Counted from the stretch's first letter, positions 50,491-59,640 are shown. The stretch: DNA of 64,000 nt from CAVPDE01 sp964580575 (GCA_964580575.1 CAZOLJ010000013.1:1-64000); one strand, 5' to 3'. Notes: a model not told the origin generated them from the letters alone. Made by a program: numbers and translations.

Positions 50491-53142
50491 CTAAAGCATA
50501 TCGCGCAACCGGTTGAACCCCTCGGCGACTTCCTCGCCCTTGAAGCAGTATTGGAGCTCACAAAATCGCGCTCTCAGACTTCTCACCTCATCGATCACAC
50601 ACGCATTCTTGACAACCGCATCGGAGATCAGCACCGCCAACTCACGGAAGTCCGCGGGTCCCATGCCGAAGCGGGTCATCTCCGACACGCCCATGCGAAG
50701 GGCCCCTGAAGCCGTGAAGCCTTCTTCGTCCGGCATGGCCTGGTAGTTGCAGATGATGTTGTTGTCTTCCAGTCGCTTGGCTGCTTCCGGTCCCCGCCCG
50801 TAGCCGACGTTGAGAATGACCTGATGGGTTTCCGTGAAGTCAATCGCCGGATCTCCGGCCACTTCAAGCCCGCACTCCTTCAGCGCTCGGGCAAAAGCTT
50901 TGGCATTGGTGATCACCCTCTTCTGGTACTCCTCCTTGAAGGTGTTCATCTCATAGGCCGCTGCCAGCAGCCCCAGCAGAGTTCCCAGGTGATGGTTGGA
51001 GAGAGAGCCGGGGAAAGATCGCCTCACAACCGCTTCCCAGAGCTCATAGCGCTCCTCGTGATCGAGGAACGGGCTTCCCACAACGCCTCTCTGGGTTCCG
51101 AAGAACGTCTTGTGCGTCGAACCCGTGACCAAGTCCGCTCCTTCCTTGAAGGGCTCCTGAAAATGCGGCCCCACCAGGCCCAGGACGTGGGCCATGTCAT
51201 ACAGGATCACCGCATCGATCCTCTGGGCGTCCAAGAATCGTCGGACCTCAGCCACAGGTTCTTTGTGGAGCACCATGCTCTTTCCGAAAATGATAAATTC
51301 GGGCTTGAACTCGTCGATCAAGTTGAGGGTCAAAGGAACGTCGATTTTGTAGGGGTTTTCCCGAAGCACCGGGAAGGGAACCACTGCAGGTCTTTCGGTT
51401 TTCGGGTCCCGGGCCACAAAATCCCTCAGCGCTCCCATGGGCTGTGCGCTCAAGTGGCCGCCTTTGCCGATGTAGTTGTTCATCACCTGCCGGATTCGCC
51501 GCGGTTCCCTTTTGCGGTCCGTGCGGTTGATGTAATCCACCATGGCGCTGAAAACAGTCATGTTCGCCATTTGCCCGCTGATGACCCGCGTTTCCACTTC
51601 CGCGCACTTTAGGAACCGGCACATTTCGACTTGAAGAGCCCGTTCCACCTCGTCAATGAAATCCGTTCCTTGGTAATAGTAAACCTCTGCATCGTAGAAA
51701 GCCTTGGTTCTCTTGTGCTCTGCGTAGCGAAAGGCCGGATCCATGACGGACAGAAGCCTGACCATGGGCGAAGGCGTCATTTCCGATGGGATAAGGTTGA
51801 TGCACTGCTGCTGCCGCCAGAGGGTGTTCTGAAGGCTCTTTTTCAGAAGAGCCCTGATCTTGAACGGGGCCTCGCCTGCCGGCACAGCCTTGCTTTCCAG
51901 GGCATGATCCCAGACGATCGGCCGGGCATAAGGGGGAGCTTCACTCCTCAGATGATAGGGGACCACCACAGCGTCCACTTGCTTCCCGCGGATGTCGATG
52001 GCCAGCCTGTCGCCCTCCAGAACTTCACAATCCATGCAGGCCAGACAGATGGAACGGAGTTGTCTCTGATCCGATCGGACCGAACGCAGCCCCTCCCCTT
52101 CGAAGCCCCAGGAAGGCACCATGGTTCCGCTCGTGACAAAGCCGACGGCCTTCCCGTTCTTGAACACCCCCGCTCCGCTGCGGGCCACTCCTCGTCCGGC
52201 CACAGCCACTGGCTGGATAATCCGGGGGAGAACCCTCTTCATGGAGTAGTCCCGTTTCATAATTCGCCCCAGGGCTTCAAATTGCCTTGCCAGCGCCTCA
52301 CGCCCAATGAATTCACCCTTGGCCGGAGAAAAGCTCACACCGATTCGGGCGAAGGGGAAAGTGAACAACGCCATGTCTTTGCCTTCCGGGTCCTGCCCCA
52401 GTTCGTGGCCGTAGAGAGGAAGCCCGGCTTCCAGTCGGAGCGTGTCCCTCGCACCTAAGCCGGATGGGGCGGCTCCTTTGGCCAGCAATAGATCCCAAAC
52501 CCATGGCGCATCACCCCGTTTCAGAAAGAGCTCAAAGCACAGGGGCTCCCCTGTGTACCCCGTGCGAGCGATCCGGACTTCGGCTCCAGCGAGGCTGACC
52601 ACGCTCACGGCGTTTCTCATGGGTTCCGGCAAAGAGCCCGACTCCAATATCCACTCAAGGATCTTCCGGGAGTGCGGTCCCTGCAGGGAAAGCATGGCAA
52701 TCTCCTCAGTGTGATTGATCATCTCCGCATCCGGGAAGCCCTGAAGAACCCTCTGCAGGTGGTGCCAGTCCTTTTCCATGTTCGCGGCGTTCACCACCAG
52801 CAGGAATTCGTCATTGGAAAAGCGATAAAGAAAAGCATCGTCTATTGTGCTGCCCACTTCATTGGAAAGGAGCGTGTACTGGGCTCCCATCATCCTCATG
52901 TCGAGAGCACCGGCATTGTTGGTCATAACGTGGTTGAGGAATCGCAGGGCCCCTTCCCCTCTGACGGTGAACCTCCCCATGTGGGAGACGTCAAAAAGTC
53001 CGGCGCTTTTGCGGGTCACCAAATGCTCTTCCACAATCCCTGTAGAGTAGAAAAGAGGCATTTCCCAGCCCCCGAATTCCACGATCTTGGCTCCCAGCGC
53101 CGCATGCCGGTCATAGAGCACGGTTCGTCTGAACTCGCTCAT
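50491..53142 (-). CDS. GcvT-GlyA fusion: aminomethyltransferase plus serine hydroxymethyltransferase
   Basis: An 883-residue protein combining glycine-cleavage T-protein (about 1-400: GGWEMPLFYSTGIVEEH; FDVSHMGRFTV; RIARTGYTGEPLCFELF; LGARDTLRLEAGLPLYGHEL) and a SHMT-like PLP enzyme (about 430-883: INLIPSEMTPSP; GHLSAQPMGALRD; YDMAHVLGLVGPHFQEP; the PLP Lys in TGSTHKTFFGTQRG). Methylene-tetrahydrofolate made by T-protein could be passed directly to SHMT to make serine. ATG 53142 is chosen because MSEFRRT is the usual GcvT start. It lies downstream of lpdA on the same strand. Confidence 0.9.
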   Translation of the reverse strand: MSEFRRTVLYDRHAALGAKIVEFGGWEMPLFYSTGIVEEHLVTRKSAGLFDVSHMGRFTVRGEGALRFLNHVMTNNAGALDMRMMGAQYTLLSNEVGSTIDDAFLYRFSNDEFLLVVNAANMEKDWHHLQRVLQGFPDAEMINHTEEIAMLSLQGPHSRKILEWILESGSLPEPMRNAVSVVSLAGAEVRIARTGYTGEPLCFELFLKRGDAPWVWDLLLAKGAAPSGLGARDTLRLEAGLPLYGHELGQDPEGKDMALFTFPFARIGVSFSPAKGEFIGREALARQFEALGRIMKRDYSMKRVLPRIIQPVAVAGRGVARSGAGVFKNGKAVGFVTSGTMVPSWGFEGEGLRSVRSDQRQLRSICLACMDCEVLEGDRLAIDIRGKQVDAVVVPYHLRSEAPPYARPIVWDHALESKAVPAGEAPFKIRALLKKSLQNTLWRQQQCINLIPSEMTPSPMVRLLSVMDPAFRYAEHKRTKAFYDAEVYYYQGTDFIDEVERALQVEMCRFLKCAEVETRVISGQMANMTVFSAMVDYINRTDRKREPRRIRQVMNNYIGKGGHLSAQPMGALRDFVARDPKTERPAVVPFPVLRENPYKIDVPLTLNLIDEFKPEFIIFGKSMVLHKEPVAEVRRFLDAQRIDAVILYDMAHVLGLVGPHFQEPFKEGADLVTGSTHKTFFGTQRGVVGSPFLDHEERYELWEAVVRRSFPGSLSNHHLGTLLGLLAAAYEMNTFKEEYQKRVITNAKAFARALKECGLEVAGDPAIDFTETHQVILNVGYGRGPEAAKRLEDNNIICNYQAMPDEEGFTASGALRMGVSEMTRFGMGPADFRELAVLISDAVVKNACVIDEVRSLRARFCELQYCFKGEEVAEGFNRLRDML

Positions 53143-53152
53143 GGCTTCACCT

Positions 53153-53240
53153 TCCTTTGTCTTTTGCTCGTCACTTGCCCTTCGACTTTGCTCAGGGCCG
53201 TGAGATGGTCGAACGGTCACTCGTCACTTGTGACTGGCTC
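53153..53240. repeat. small dyad between lpdA and gcvT-glyA
   Basis: GCTCGTCACTTGCCCTTCGACTTTGCTCAGGGC and GGTCACTCGTCACTTGTGAC; the CCCTTCGAC...GCTCAGG word resembles those near 8 kb. Otherwise no gene in this gap. Confidence 0.5.
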
Positions 53241-53251
53241 CTGAACTTGCC

Positions 53252-54688
53252 TCATCCATGAATCGGTTTTCCCAGGGCTTTCATGGAGACTTCGGACATG
53301 ATTTCAGCCAGGGTCGGATGGCCGTGGATTGTGTCCGCCAGCTCCTGGATCGTACAGCCGGACTTGACCGCCAGGGCTCCCTCTGCAATCAGATCACTGG
53401 CACACGCTCCCACCAAGTGGACCCCCAGTAGTCTTTCACTTTCGCCGTCGAAGACAATCTTCACCATTCCACCGATTTCGCCGATCACGTGGGGCTTTGC
53501 AATGTTCCTGAAAAGCACACTCTCCGCCCTTGCCTGAAACCCCTGCTCTTTTGCCTGGGCTTCGGTCAGCCCCACATTGGAGATCTCCGGCATGGTGAAG
53601 ATGACGTTCGGAACCGCATCATAGCTCATCCGGGCTGTCCCACCCACAGCGTTTTCCGCTGCCACCATCCCTTCTCTCGAGGCCACATGGGCCAGCATCA
53701 CCTTGGAAGGCCCCAGCACGTCCCCGATTGCGTAGATGCGAGGGAGATTGGTTTTCATGGTCTCATCGGCGACCACCCAACCATTATTGTCCACCTTTAC
53801 GCCGATTCTTTCAAGACCCACTCCAGCCGTGTCAGGCTTTCGACCGATGCACAGGAGTCCCTTCTCCACTTCCAGGCTCGCAGGCCGCCAAACCTTGTCC
53901 GATGGGCTTTCCACAAAGGGAGAAGGGCCTAAGAATACCTGAAGCCCGTCTTCTTTGTCTTCCACCCTGCTTACGGTGCGCTCCAGAATGACGGATATTT
54001 TTCGTTTCGCCATCTCTCTTTGAATCACCTTGGAACACTCCTCATCCACAGAAGGGAGAGGGATCAGCCGAGACTTTGCTTCCACAAGGGTGACCTTTGC
54101 GCCGAAGGCGGAGAAAATGAAGGCGAATTCACAACCGATCACGCCCCCTCCGACGATCAGCAGCGACTTGGGCACCCTCTGAACTTCCAGCGCATCATTG
54201 CTCGAAAGAACTCTCTTGCCGTCCACAGGAAGGCCCGGGACCTCCAGAGGCGCTGATCCAAGGGCCAGGATCAGACGTTCCCATGGGATCTCCCCCCATG
54301 CCTCCTCGTCATGCCCCCGCACCGTGATCCGGTCCGGACCGGCGATTGTCCCGACCCCTTCGATATACCGGATGCGGTGATGTTTCAGGATGTCCCCGAT
54401 ACCCTTCGCCTGGTTTTCAATCACCTTTTCCTTCCTGGCCATGACGGTTTTCAGATCGAGCGAGAGGCCACCGTCCAAAACAAGACCATACTCACGGCCC
54501 CTGCGAGCGCGATCGAACAGTTCGGCCGAGGTTCTCAGAACTTTGGAGGGGATGCAGCCCCAGTTCAAGCACGTTCCCCCCACACGCTCTCTTTCGATGA
54601 GAGTCACTTCAGCCCCAAGCTGGGCAGCCCTGATTGCGGCCACGTACCCTCCTGGACCTGCGCCGATGACAACGACCTTTGGTGCCAT
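53252..54688 (-). CDS. lpdA: dihydrolipoyl dehydrogenase (glycine cleavage L-protein)
   Basis: A 478-residue flavoprotein. FAD loop VVIGAGPGGYVAAI, redox disulfide GGTCLNWGCIPSK, NAD loop IVGGGVIGCEFA, YAIGDVLG, and the C-terminal HGHPTLAE with the active-site His-Glu pair. It reoxidises the lipoamide on GcvH. ATG 54688 with GAGGAGC upstream; the frame extends 13 codons more. Divergent from lrp and gcvH. Confidence 0.96.
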   Translation of the reverse strand: MAPKVVVIGAGPGGYVAAIRAAQLGAEVTLIERERVGGTCLNWGCIPSKVLRTSAELFDRARRGREYGLVLDGGLSLDLKTVMARKEKVIENQAKGIGDILKHHRIRYIEGVGTIAGPDRITVRGHDEEAWGEIPWERLILALGSAPLEVPGLPVDGKRVLSSNDALEVQRVPKSLLIVGGGVIGCEFAFIFSAFGAKVTLVEAKSRLIPLPSVDEECSKVIQREMAKRKISVILERTVSRVEDKEDGLQVFLGPSPFVESPSDKVWRPASLEVEKGLLCIGRKPDTAGVGLERIGVKVDNNGWVVADETMKTNLPRIYAIGDVLGPSKVMLAHVASREGMVAAENAVGGTARMSYDAVPNVIFTMPEISNVGLTEAQAKEQGFQARAESVLFRNIAKPHVIGEIGGMVKIVFDGESERLLGVHLVGACASDLIAEGALAVKSGCTIQELADTIHGHPTLAEIMSEVSMKALGKPIHG

Positions 54689-54717
54689 GGATTGCTCCTC
54701 GCCGTGATTTTGTCTTT

Positions 54718-54746
54718 TATTTACCATTGTGTTTTTAACTTTTCAA
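54718..54746 (-). promoter_or_regulatory. sigma70-like promoter for lpdA
   Basis: Minus-strand TTGAAA (54746-54741) and TAAATA (54723-54718), spacer 17 nt, about 30 nt before lpdA. It shares the intergenic region with the divergent lrp promoter, so one regulator could control both. Confidence 0.55.
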
Positions 54747-54795
54747 GCGATTTGTGCCTTATCACTGAGCATATCCGCTTAAAACGATAAAAATA

Positions 54796-54823
54796 TTGAC
54801 ATAATCTTCAGTTCTATTATATT
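54796..54823 (+). promoter_or_regulatory. promoter giving a nearly leaderless lrp mRNA
   Basis: TTGACA (54796-54801) and TATATT (54818-54823), spacer 16 nt. The ATG of the Lrp gene is at 54833, only 10 nt beyond the -10, so transcription should start at or within 3 nt of the start codon. No Shine-Dalgarno sequence is present. Confidence 0.65.
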
Positions 54824-54832
54824 TCATTATTC

Positions 54833-55276
54833 ATGAAAATAGACCAGACAAACCTTGAGATCATCAAGCAGCTTAGAGACGGTAGAAAGTCTTTCAAAAC
54901 AATCGCAGAGGAGCTCTCTGTCTCTGAAAACACGATCAGAGCCCGCGTCAGCAAACTGACCGAAGAAGGGGTTCTGGAAATCTCCGGGCTTGTGGATCCG
55001 GAGTCGCTTCCAGGGCACGGCGCCGTCATCGTGGGGGTGAAACTCCAGAGCATGGACCTCATCAAGAAGGGCGAGGAATTCAGCAAGCTCAGAGGCGTGG
55101 TATCGGTGAGCGTGGTCACGGGTCGCTTTGACCTCATTCTCCTGGTCCTGCTGAAAGAAGGTTTCGGTCTCCTGGAGTTTTATACCGATGAGGTTGCCAA
55201 AGTCAAAGGGGTCCAATCGGTCGAGACTTTTGTCATTTACAAATCTTATCATCTAAAAGTACCCTATATCCTGTAA
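54833..55276 (+). CDS. Lrp/AsnC-family transcriptional regulator
   Basis: A 147-residue Lrp/AsnC protein: HTH about 8-50 (IIKQLRDGRKSFKTIAEELSVSENTIRARVSKL) and RAM/AsnC ligand domain (VSVSVVTGRFDLILLVLL). These regulators sense amino acids. Its position between lpdA and gcvH, divergent from lpdA, suggests glycine- or serine-responsive control of the whole gcv locus (inference). It seems to be translated from a nearly leaderless mRNA. Confidence 0.93.
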   Translation: MKIDQTNLEIIKQLRDGRKSFKTIAEELSVSENTIRARVSKLTEEGVLEISGLVDPESLPGHGAVIVGVKLQSMDLIKKGEEFSKLRGVVSVSVVTGRFDLILLVLLKEGFGLLEFYTDEVAKVKGVQSVETFVIYKSYHLKVPYIL

Positions 55277-55304
55277 AAGCGTCGGTGTATCAAGGAGGAA
55301 AACC

Positions 55305-55712
55305 GTGAAAGAAATTAGCGAGCTTCAGTTCCCTGAAGATTTTCTCTATGCCAAAGATCACGAGTGGGCCAAGCCCGAAGGAGACAAGGCCCGAGTGGGC
55401 ATCAGTGACTATGCTCAAGATCAGCTCGGAGACATCGTCTTCGTGGAATTGCCCCAGGTCGGCACCAAACGCGCCAAGGGAGAGCAGTTCGGCACCATCG
55501 AATCCGTCAAAGCCGTGTCAGAACTGAACATGCCCTTGGGAGGAGAAATCCTCTCCACCAACAAAGTTCTTGAGGAATCTCCTGAGCTCGTGAACAAGCA
55601 ACCCTATGAGTCGGGCTGGATCATTGAAATCAAACCAAGCGCCCCAGGGGAACTCAAAGATCTCATGAACCGGGAGGCCTATTTGAGCCTTTTGAAAGGA
55701 CTGAAGCCATGA
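55305..55712 (+). CDS. gcvH: glycine cleavage system H protein
   Basis: A 135-residue lipoyl-domain carrier. The lipoylated Lys69 is in ESVKAVSELNMP; ITDYAQ-like GISDYAQDQLGDIVFVELP is present. RBS AAGGAGG before the start (GTG at 55305). It shuttles the aminomethyl group between P, T and L proteins. The gcvPA start overlaps its stop. Confidence 0.97.
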   Translation: MKEISELQFPEDFLYAKDHEWAKPEGDKARVGISDYAQDQLGDIVFVELPQVGTKRAKGEQFGTIESVKAVSELNMPLGGEILSTNKVLEESPELVNKQPYESGWIIEIKPSAPGELKDLMNREAYLSLLKGLKP

Positions 55713-57049
55713 GATACCTGCCTCACACGGATGAAGAGATTGCCTCCATGCTCGATGCGATCGGAGCAAAGAGCCTCGATGATCTCTTTTCTGCAGTCCC
55801 CCCGAGTTGCCGGCGAAACGGAGGCTTGAATCTTCCCGAGCCCATGAACGAGTGGGACTTGAACCGCCTCATGGCAGGCCTTTCGAGCACTGTAGGCGCA
55901 GCCCCGGAGTACAAAGTCTACGTCGGCGCCGGGAGTTATGAGCACTACATCCCTCAGGTGGTCTCCTATCTCCTCAGCCGCTCCGAGTTCGTCACGTCTT
56001 ACACTCCCTATCAACCTGAGATGAGCCAGGGGACCCTTCAGGCGATTTACGAGTACCAAACTCTGTCGAGCAGGCTGCTCGGCATGGAGGTATCCAACGC
56101 TTCGATGTACGACGGCGCCTCGGCTCTCGCCGAAGCGCTTCTGATGGCCATTCGCATCACCAGGAAGCGCAGAGTCGCAGTATCATGCCTGGTCCACCCC
56201 CACTTCCGGAGGGTCGTGAAGACCTATCTTGCGCCCACGGAATACGAAATTGTTGAACTTCCGTATCTCCCTGACGGCAGAACCGATCTGTCTTCGCTCC
56301 ACGACCTGAATGACATTGCCGCTCTGGCAGTACAGTCTCCCAACTTCTTCGGAGTGATCGAAGACCTCAGGACCTCAGCCGACCGGGCCCACGATCAAGG
56401 AGCTCTTTTCGTCGCCACTTTCACAGAGCCTCTCGCCTATGGGATCCTGAAGAGTCCCGGAACCCTGGGAGCGGACATTGCTGCCGGTGAAGGCCAGAGT
56501 CTCGGCATCCCCCAGTCCTTTGGAGGCCCGGGCCTCGGCATCTTCACAACCAGAATGAGCCACGTGAGGAACATGCCCGGTCGGCTGGTGGGAAAAACAG
56601 TCGACGTGGAGAGCCGGCAGGGGTTTGTCCTCACCCTGGCGACCCGTGAGCAGCACATCCGCAGGGAAAAGGCCACCTCCAACATTTGCACGAACAACAG
56701 CCTCTGCGCTGTGGCGGCCACCATGTACATGGCTTGCCTCGGCGCCTTAGGAATCAGAGAACTCAGCCAGCTCAACCACGACAAGGCCGAATACTTGAAG
56801 AACCAGTTGAGAAGCGCAGGCTGCAAGATTCCCTTTGCATCGCCCTCTTTCAACGAATTCGTGGTGGAGATGCCGCCGGGTTTCGAGAAGAACTGCAGCC
56901 GTCTTCTTGAAGAAAGAATCGTGGCCGGTGTTTCTTTGGAGACCTACTACCCTGAACTCAAGAATCATCATCTCTTCTGCATCACAGAAACAAAGTCAAA
57001 AGAGGATATGGACCTACTGGTGAAGGAGATAATCTCGGTATCCTCGTAA
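55709..57049 (+). CDS. gcvPA: glycine dehydrogenase (decarboxylating) subunit 1
   Basis: A 446-residue N-terminal half of P-protein. MRYLPHTDEEIASML is the typical start; family blocks SYTPYQPEMSQGTLQAIYEYQT, NASMYDGASALAEA and EGQSLGIPQSFGGPGLGIF are present. It forms a heterotetramer with GcvPB. Starts on the gcvH stop (ATGA). A word-repeat block separates it from gcvPB. Confidence 0.96.
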   Translation: MRYLPHTDEEIASMLDAIGAKSLDDLFSAVPPSCRRNGGLNLPEPMNEWDLNRLMAGLSSTVGAAPEYKVYVGAGSYEHYIPQVVSYLLSRSEFVTSYTPYQPEMSQGTLQAIYEYQTLSSRLLGMEVSNASMYDGASALAEALLMAIRITRKRRVAVSCLVHPHFRRVVKTYLAPTEYEIVELPYLPDGRTDLSSLHDLNDIAALAVQSPNFFGVIEDLRTSADRAHDQGALFVATFTEPLAYGILKSPGTLGADIAAGEGQSLGIPQSFGGPGLGIFTTRMSHVRNMPGRLVGKTVDVESRQGFVLTLATREQHIRREKATSNICTNNSLCAVAATMYMACLGALGIRELSQLNHDKAEYLKNQLRSAGCKIPFASPSFNEFVVEMPPGFEKNCSRLLEERIVAGVSLETYYPELKNHHLFCITETKSKEDMDLLVKEIISVSS

Positions 57050-57199
57050 ATCCGAAGCACGAAATCCGATACACGAAACAATACCCAATTATCAAAATTC
57101 AAATGACCTAAACCAAGACGCTGATTTTCAGTTTTGAACATTGAAAGATCTGAATTTCGAATTTGTTTCGTGCTTCGAATTTCGGATTTCGGATTTCAA
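57049..57199. repeat. ATTCGAA/GGATTTCG word dyad inside the gcv operon
   Basis: AAATCCGAAGCACGAAATCCG and ACACGAAACAA on the left and TTGTTTCGTGCTTCGAATTT and GGATTTCGGATTTC on the right; TCAAAATTCAAATGACC and GATCTGAATTTCGAATTTG are part of the same structure. It fills the gap between gcvPA and gcvPB, an unusual place for a long dyad. Confidence 0.75.
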
Positions 57200-57228
57200 C
57201 AGGCTGTTCCATCGAAGGAGTTCAATTC

Positions 57229-58686
57229 ATGCAAAAAGTCTTAGGTACAACCGGGCTCGTTCTTGACGAACCTCTTCTCTGGGAGAAAGGCAAGGCCGGA
57301 AGGAGTGGGTTTTCCCTTCCCGTGCGGGACGTGGAAGTCTCCCCTCTTGCAGAAGACCTCACCTCCCCCGGCCCGGACTTTCCGGACCTCAGCGAAGTGG
57401 ATGTGGTCCGCCACTTCACCAGGCTCTCGACGTGGAACTTCGGTGTGGACACGGGCACCTATCCCTTGGGCTCCTGCACCATGAAGTACAACCCGAAGAT
57501 CAATGACAAGCAGGCCGCTTTGCCGGGGTTTAGCGGCGCCCATCCCCTTCTGCCCCAAGAGCTCTCCCAGGGGATTCTCAGGCTCATGTTCGAACTCGAG
57601 CGCATGCTGGCCGAGATCACAGGCATGGATGCCGTGTCGCTCCAACCCTCGGCCGGCGCCCAGGGGGAACTCACCGGAATGCTCCTCATCCACACATACC
57701 ACAAAAGCAGGGGCAGAAAGCCTTCCAAGATCCTTGTGCCTGACACAGCCCACGGAACAAACCCTGCGAGTGCGGCCCTCTGCGGTTATCGCCCCATCCC
57801 CGTGGCATCGAACGAAAAGGGAGTTCTCGCGGTTGAAAGCGTCGCCAAGGCCATGGACGAGGACACGGCAGGAATCATGATCACCAATCCCAATACCCTC
57901 GGCCTTTTTGAAGAAAACCTCAAAGAGATTGTGGACCTCGTCCACGCCAAGGGCGGTCTGGTGTACGGGGACGGGGCCAACATGAACGCCGTTGTGGGCA
58001 TCATGGATGCGGGCTGCACCGGGCTGGACGTGCTTCATCTCAATCTCCACAAAACCTTTTCCACGCCTCACGGAGGAGGTGGTCCGGGAGCGGGTCCCGT
58101 GTGCGTCAAAAAGCACCTGGAACCTTTTCTCCCTGTGCCTCGCGTGGTGGAGAAAGAGGGCAAGTATGGGCTCTCCCACAATTTCCCGCAAAGCATCGGA
58201 AAGCTTCACGCCTTTTACGGGAATGTGGGGATCATGATCCGGGCTTACAGCTACATCAGGACCATGGGCGCTGTGAATCTCAAGAAGGCCAGCCAGCTCG
58301 CCGTGCTGAACGCCAATTACATCAAGGAACGGCTCAAGGCGACCTTTCACCTCCCCTATGACAGACCTTGTATGCACGAGTGCGTTTTCACGGACAAAAA
58401 CCAGGCAAGCGCCAAGGTCATGACCCTGGACATTGCCAAGCGTCTCATGGATTACGGCTTTCACCCGCCCACCATCTACTTTCCTCTGGTGGTGAACGGC
58501 GCCATCATGATCGAACCAACGGAGACAGAGTCCAAAGACGATCTGGATCGGCTCATTGATGCCCTTCAAGCGATAGCTGAAGAGGCGAAGAGCAATCCTG
58601 ACCTGCTCCATCAGGCGCCGACCAAGTGCAAAAGGAGACGGATGGATGAAGTGACGGCGGCCAGAAAGCCTGTGCTCGCCGGATGA
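57229..58686 (+). CDS. gcvPB: glycine dehydrogenase (decarboxylating) subunit 2
   Basis: A 485-residue C-terminal half of P-protein holding the PLP Lys in LHKTFSTPHGGGGPGAGP. Other blocks: TYPLGSCTMKYNPK, LQPSAGAQGELTGML and PDTAHGTNPASA. ATG 57229 with AAGGAG upstream; the longer frame into the repeat is rejected. Decarboxylates glycine and passes the aminomethyl group to lipoyl-GcvH. Confidence 0.96.
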   Translation: MQKVLGTTGLVLDEPLLWEKGKAGRSGFSLPVRDVEVSPLAEDLTSPGPDFPDLSEVDVVRHFTRLSTWNFGVDTGTYPLGSCTMKYNPKINDKQAALPGFSGAHPLLPQELSQGILRLMFELERMLAEITGMDAVSLQPSAGAQGELTGMLLIHTYHKSRGRKPSKILVPDTAHGTNPASAALCGYRPIPVASNEKGVLAVESVAKAMDEDTAGIMITNPNTLGLFEENLKEIVDLVHAKGGLVYGDGANMNAVVGIMDAGCTGLDVLHLNLHKTFSTPHGGGGPGAGPVCVKKHLEPFLPVPRVVEKEGKYGLSHNFPQSIGKLHAFYGNVGIMIRAYSYIRTMGAVNLKKASQLAVLNANYIKERLKATFHLPYDRPCMHECVFTDKNQASAKVMTLDIAKRLMDYGFHPPTIYFPLVVNGAIMIEPTETESKDDLDRLIDALQAIAEEAKSNPDLLHQAPTKCKRRRMDEVTAARKPVLAG

Positions 58687-58716
58687 GTCATAAAGCAAAC
58701 AGCAGGCAGGAACGGC

Positions 58717-59628
58717 ATGATGAATCAGAGGACTGAGAAAAAGCAGAGGCTCCCCAAACCTCCCTGGCTCAAGAGGCGGATACCGAGCGGCGCGACCTAT
58801 CAGGAAATACGCGGGCTCCTCCAAAAGACTCGACTTCACACCGTGTGCCAGGAAGCCTGCTGTCCCAACCTGGGTGAGTGCTTCTCTCAGGGCACAGCGA
58901 CGTTCCTCATTATGGGCGACCGCTGCACCCGCAACTGCCGTTTCTGCGCCGTGGCGCATGATCCCTCAGAACCTCCTGATCCGGGGGAACCTCTACGAGT
59001 CGCGGAAGCCATTGAACAAATGAAGCTCCGTTATGCCGTGGTGACCTCTGTGACACGGGATGATCTGCCGGATGGGGGCGCTTTCATTTTCGCGGAAACC
59101 ATACGAAGAATCCGAGAGAAGCGCCCGGAGACCAGGGTGGAGGTCCTGGTTCCGGACTTCCGCGGGGACCCTCCGTCTCTCAAAATCGTTGTGGAGGCCA
59201 GGCCGGATGTCCTGAATCACAATGTGGAAACGGTTCCTCGTCTCTACGTCTCGGTGAGGCCCGGAGCCGTTTATCAGCGATCCATCGATCTTCTGAAGAG
59301 CGCGCGCCAGATGGACCCGTCGATACCCACCAAGTCGGGGCTCATGCTGGGCCTGGGAGAGCGGCCCGAGGAGGTGAAGCAAGTTCTGAACGATCTTCTC
59401 GAGGCGGGTTGCCGCATCCTCACCCTCGGCCAGTACCTGCAACCCTCAGCCGAACATCTGCCTGTGGAGCGTTTTGTGTCGCCTGAAGAGTTTGAGGAGT
59501 GGCGCAAGAAAGCCCTTGCCATGGGTTTCCGGGAAGTCGCGAGCGGCCCTTTTGTGCGCAGTTCTTATCACGCGCACGAGGCCTATCAGGCTTTCTTCAA
59601 GACACAGGGCCCAACTGCTGTCCGCTGA
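58717..59628 (+). CDS. lipA: lipoyl synthase
   Basis: A 303-residue radical SAM enzyme inserting sulfur into octanoyl-GcvH. Auxiliary cluster cysteines C44, C49, C55 (CQEACCPNLGEC) and the radical SAM motif C70-X3-C74-X2-C77 (CTRNCRFC) are intact; the C-terminal RSSYHAHE supplies the Ser ligand. It follows gcvPB by 30 nt, consistent with local lipoylation of GcvH. No lipB is nearby. Confidence 0.96.
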   Translation: MMNQRTEKKQRLPKPPWLKRRIPSGATYQEIRGLLQKTRLHTVCQEACCPNLGECFSQGTATFLIMGDRCTRNCRFCAVAHDPSEPPDPGEPLRVAEAIEQMKLRYAVVTSVTRDDLPDGGAFIFAETIRRIREKRPETRVEVLVPDFRGDPPSLKIVVEARPDVLNHNVETVPRLYVSVRPGAVYQRSIDLLKSARQMDPSIPTKSGLMLGLGERPEEVKQVLNDLLEAGCRILTLGQYLQPSAEHLPVERFVSPEEFEEWRKKALAMGFREVASGPFVRSSYHAHEAYQAFFKTQGPTAVR

Positions 59629-59640
59629 AGCCACCCGATG

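Noticed and set aside
55277..55304. Glycine riboswitch upstream of gcvH
   Set aside because: Only 28 nt separate lrp and gcvH, and the lrp mRNA seems nearly leaderless. No tandem aptamer is present.
57241..58959. 572-aa minus-strand ORF opposite gcvPB
   Set aside because: It lies antisense to a certain P-protein gene and has no recognisable motif. High GC at third positions opens such frames.
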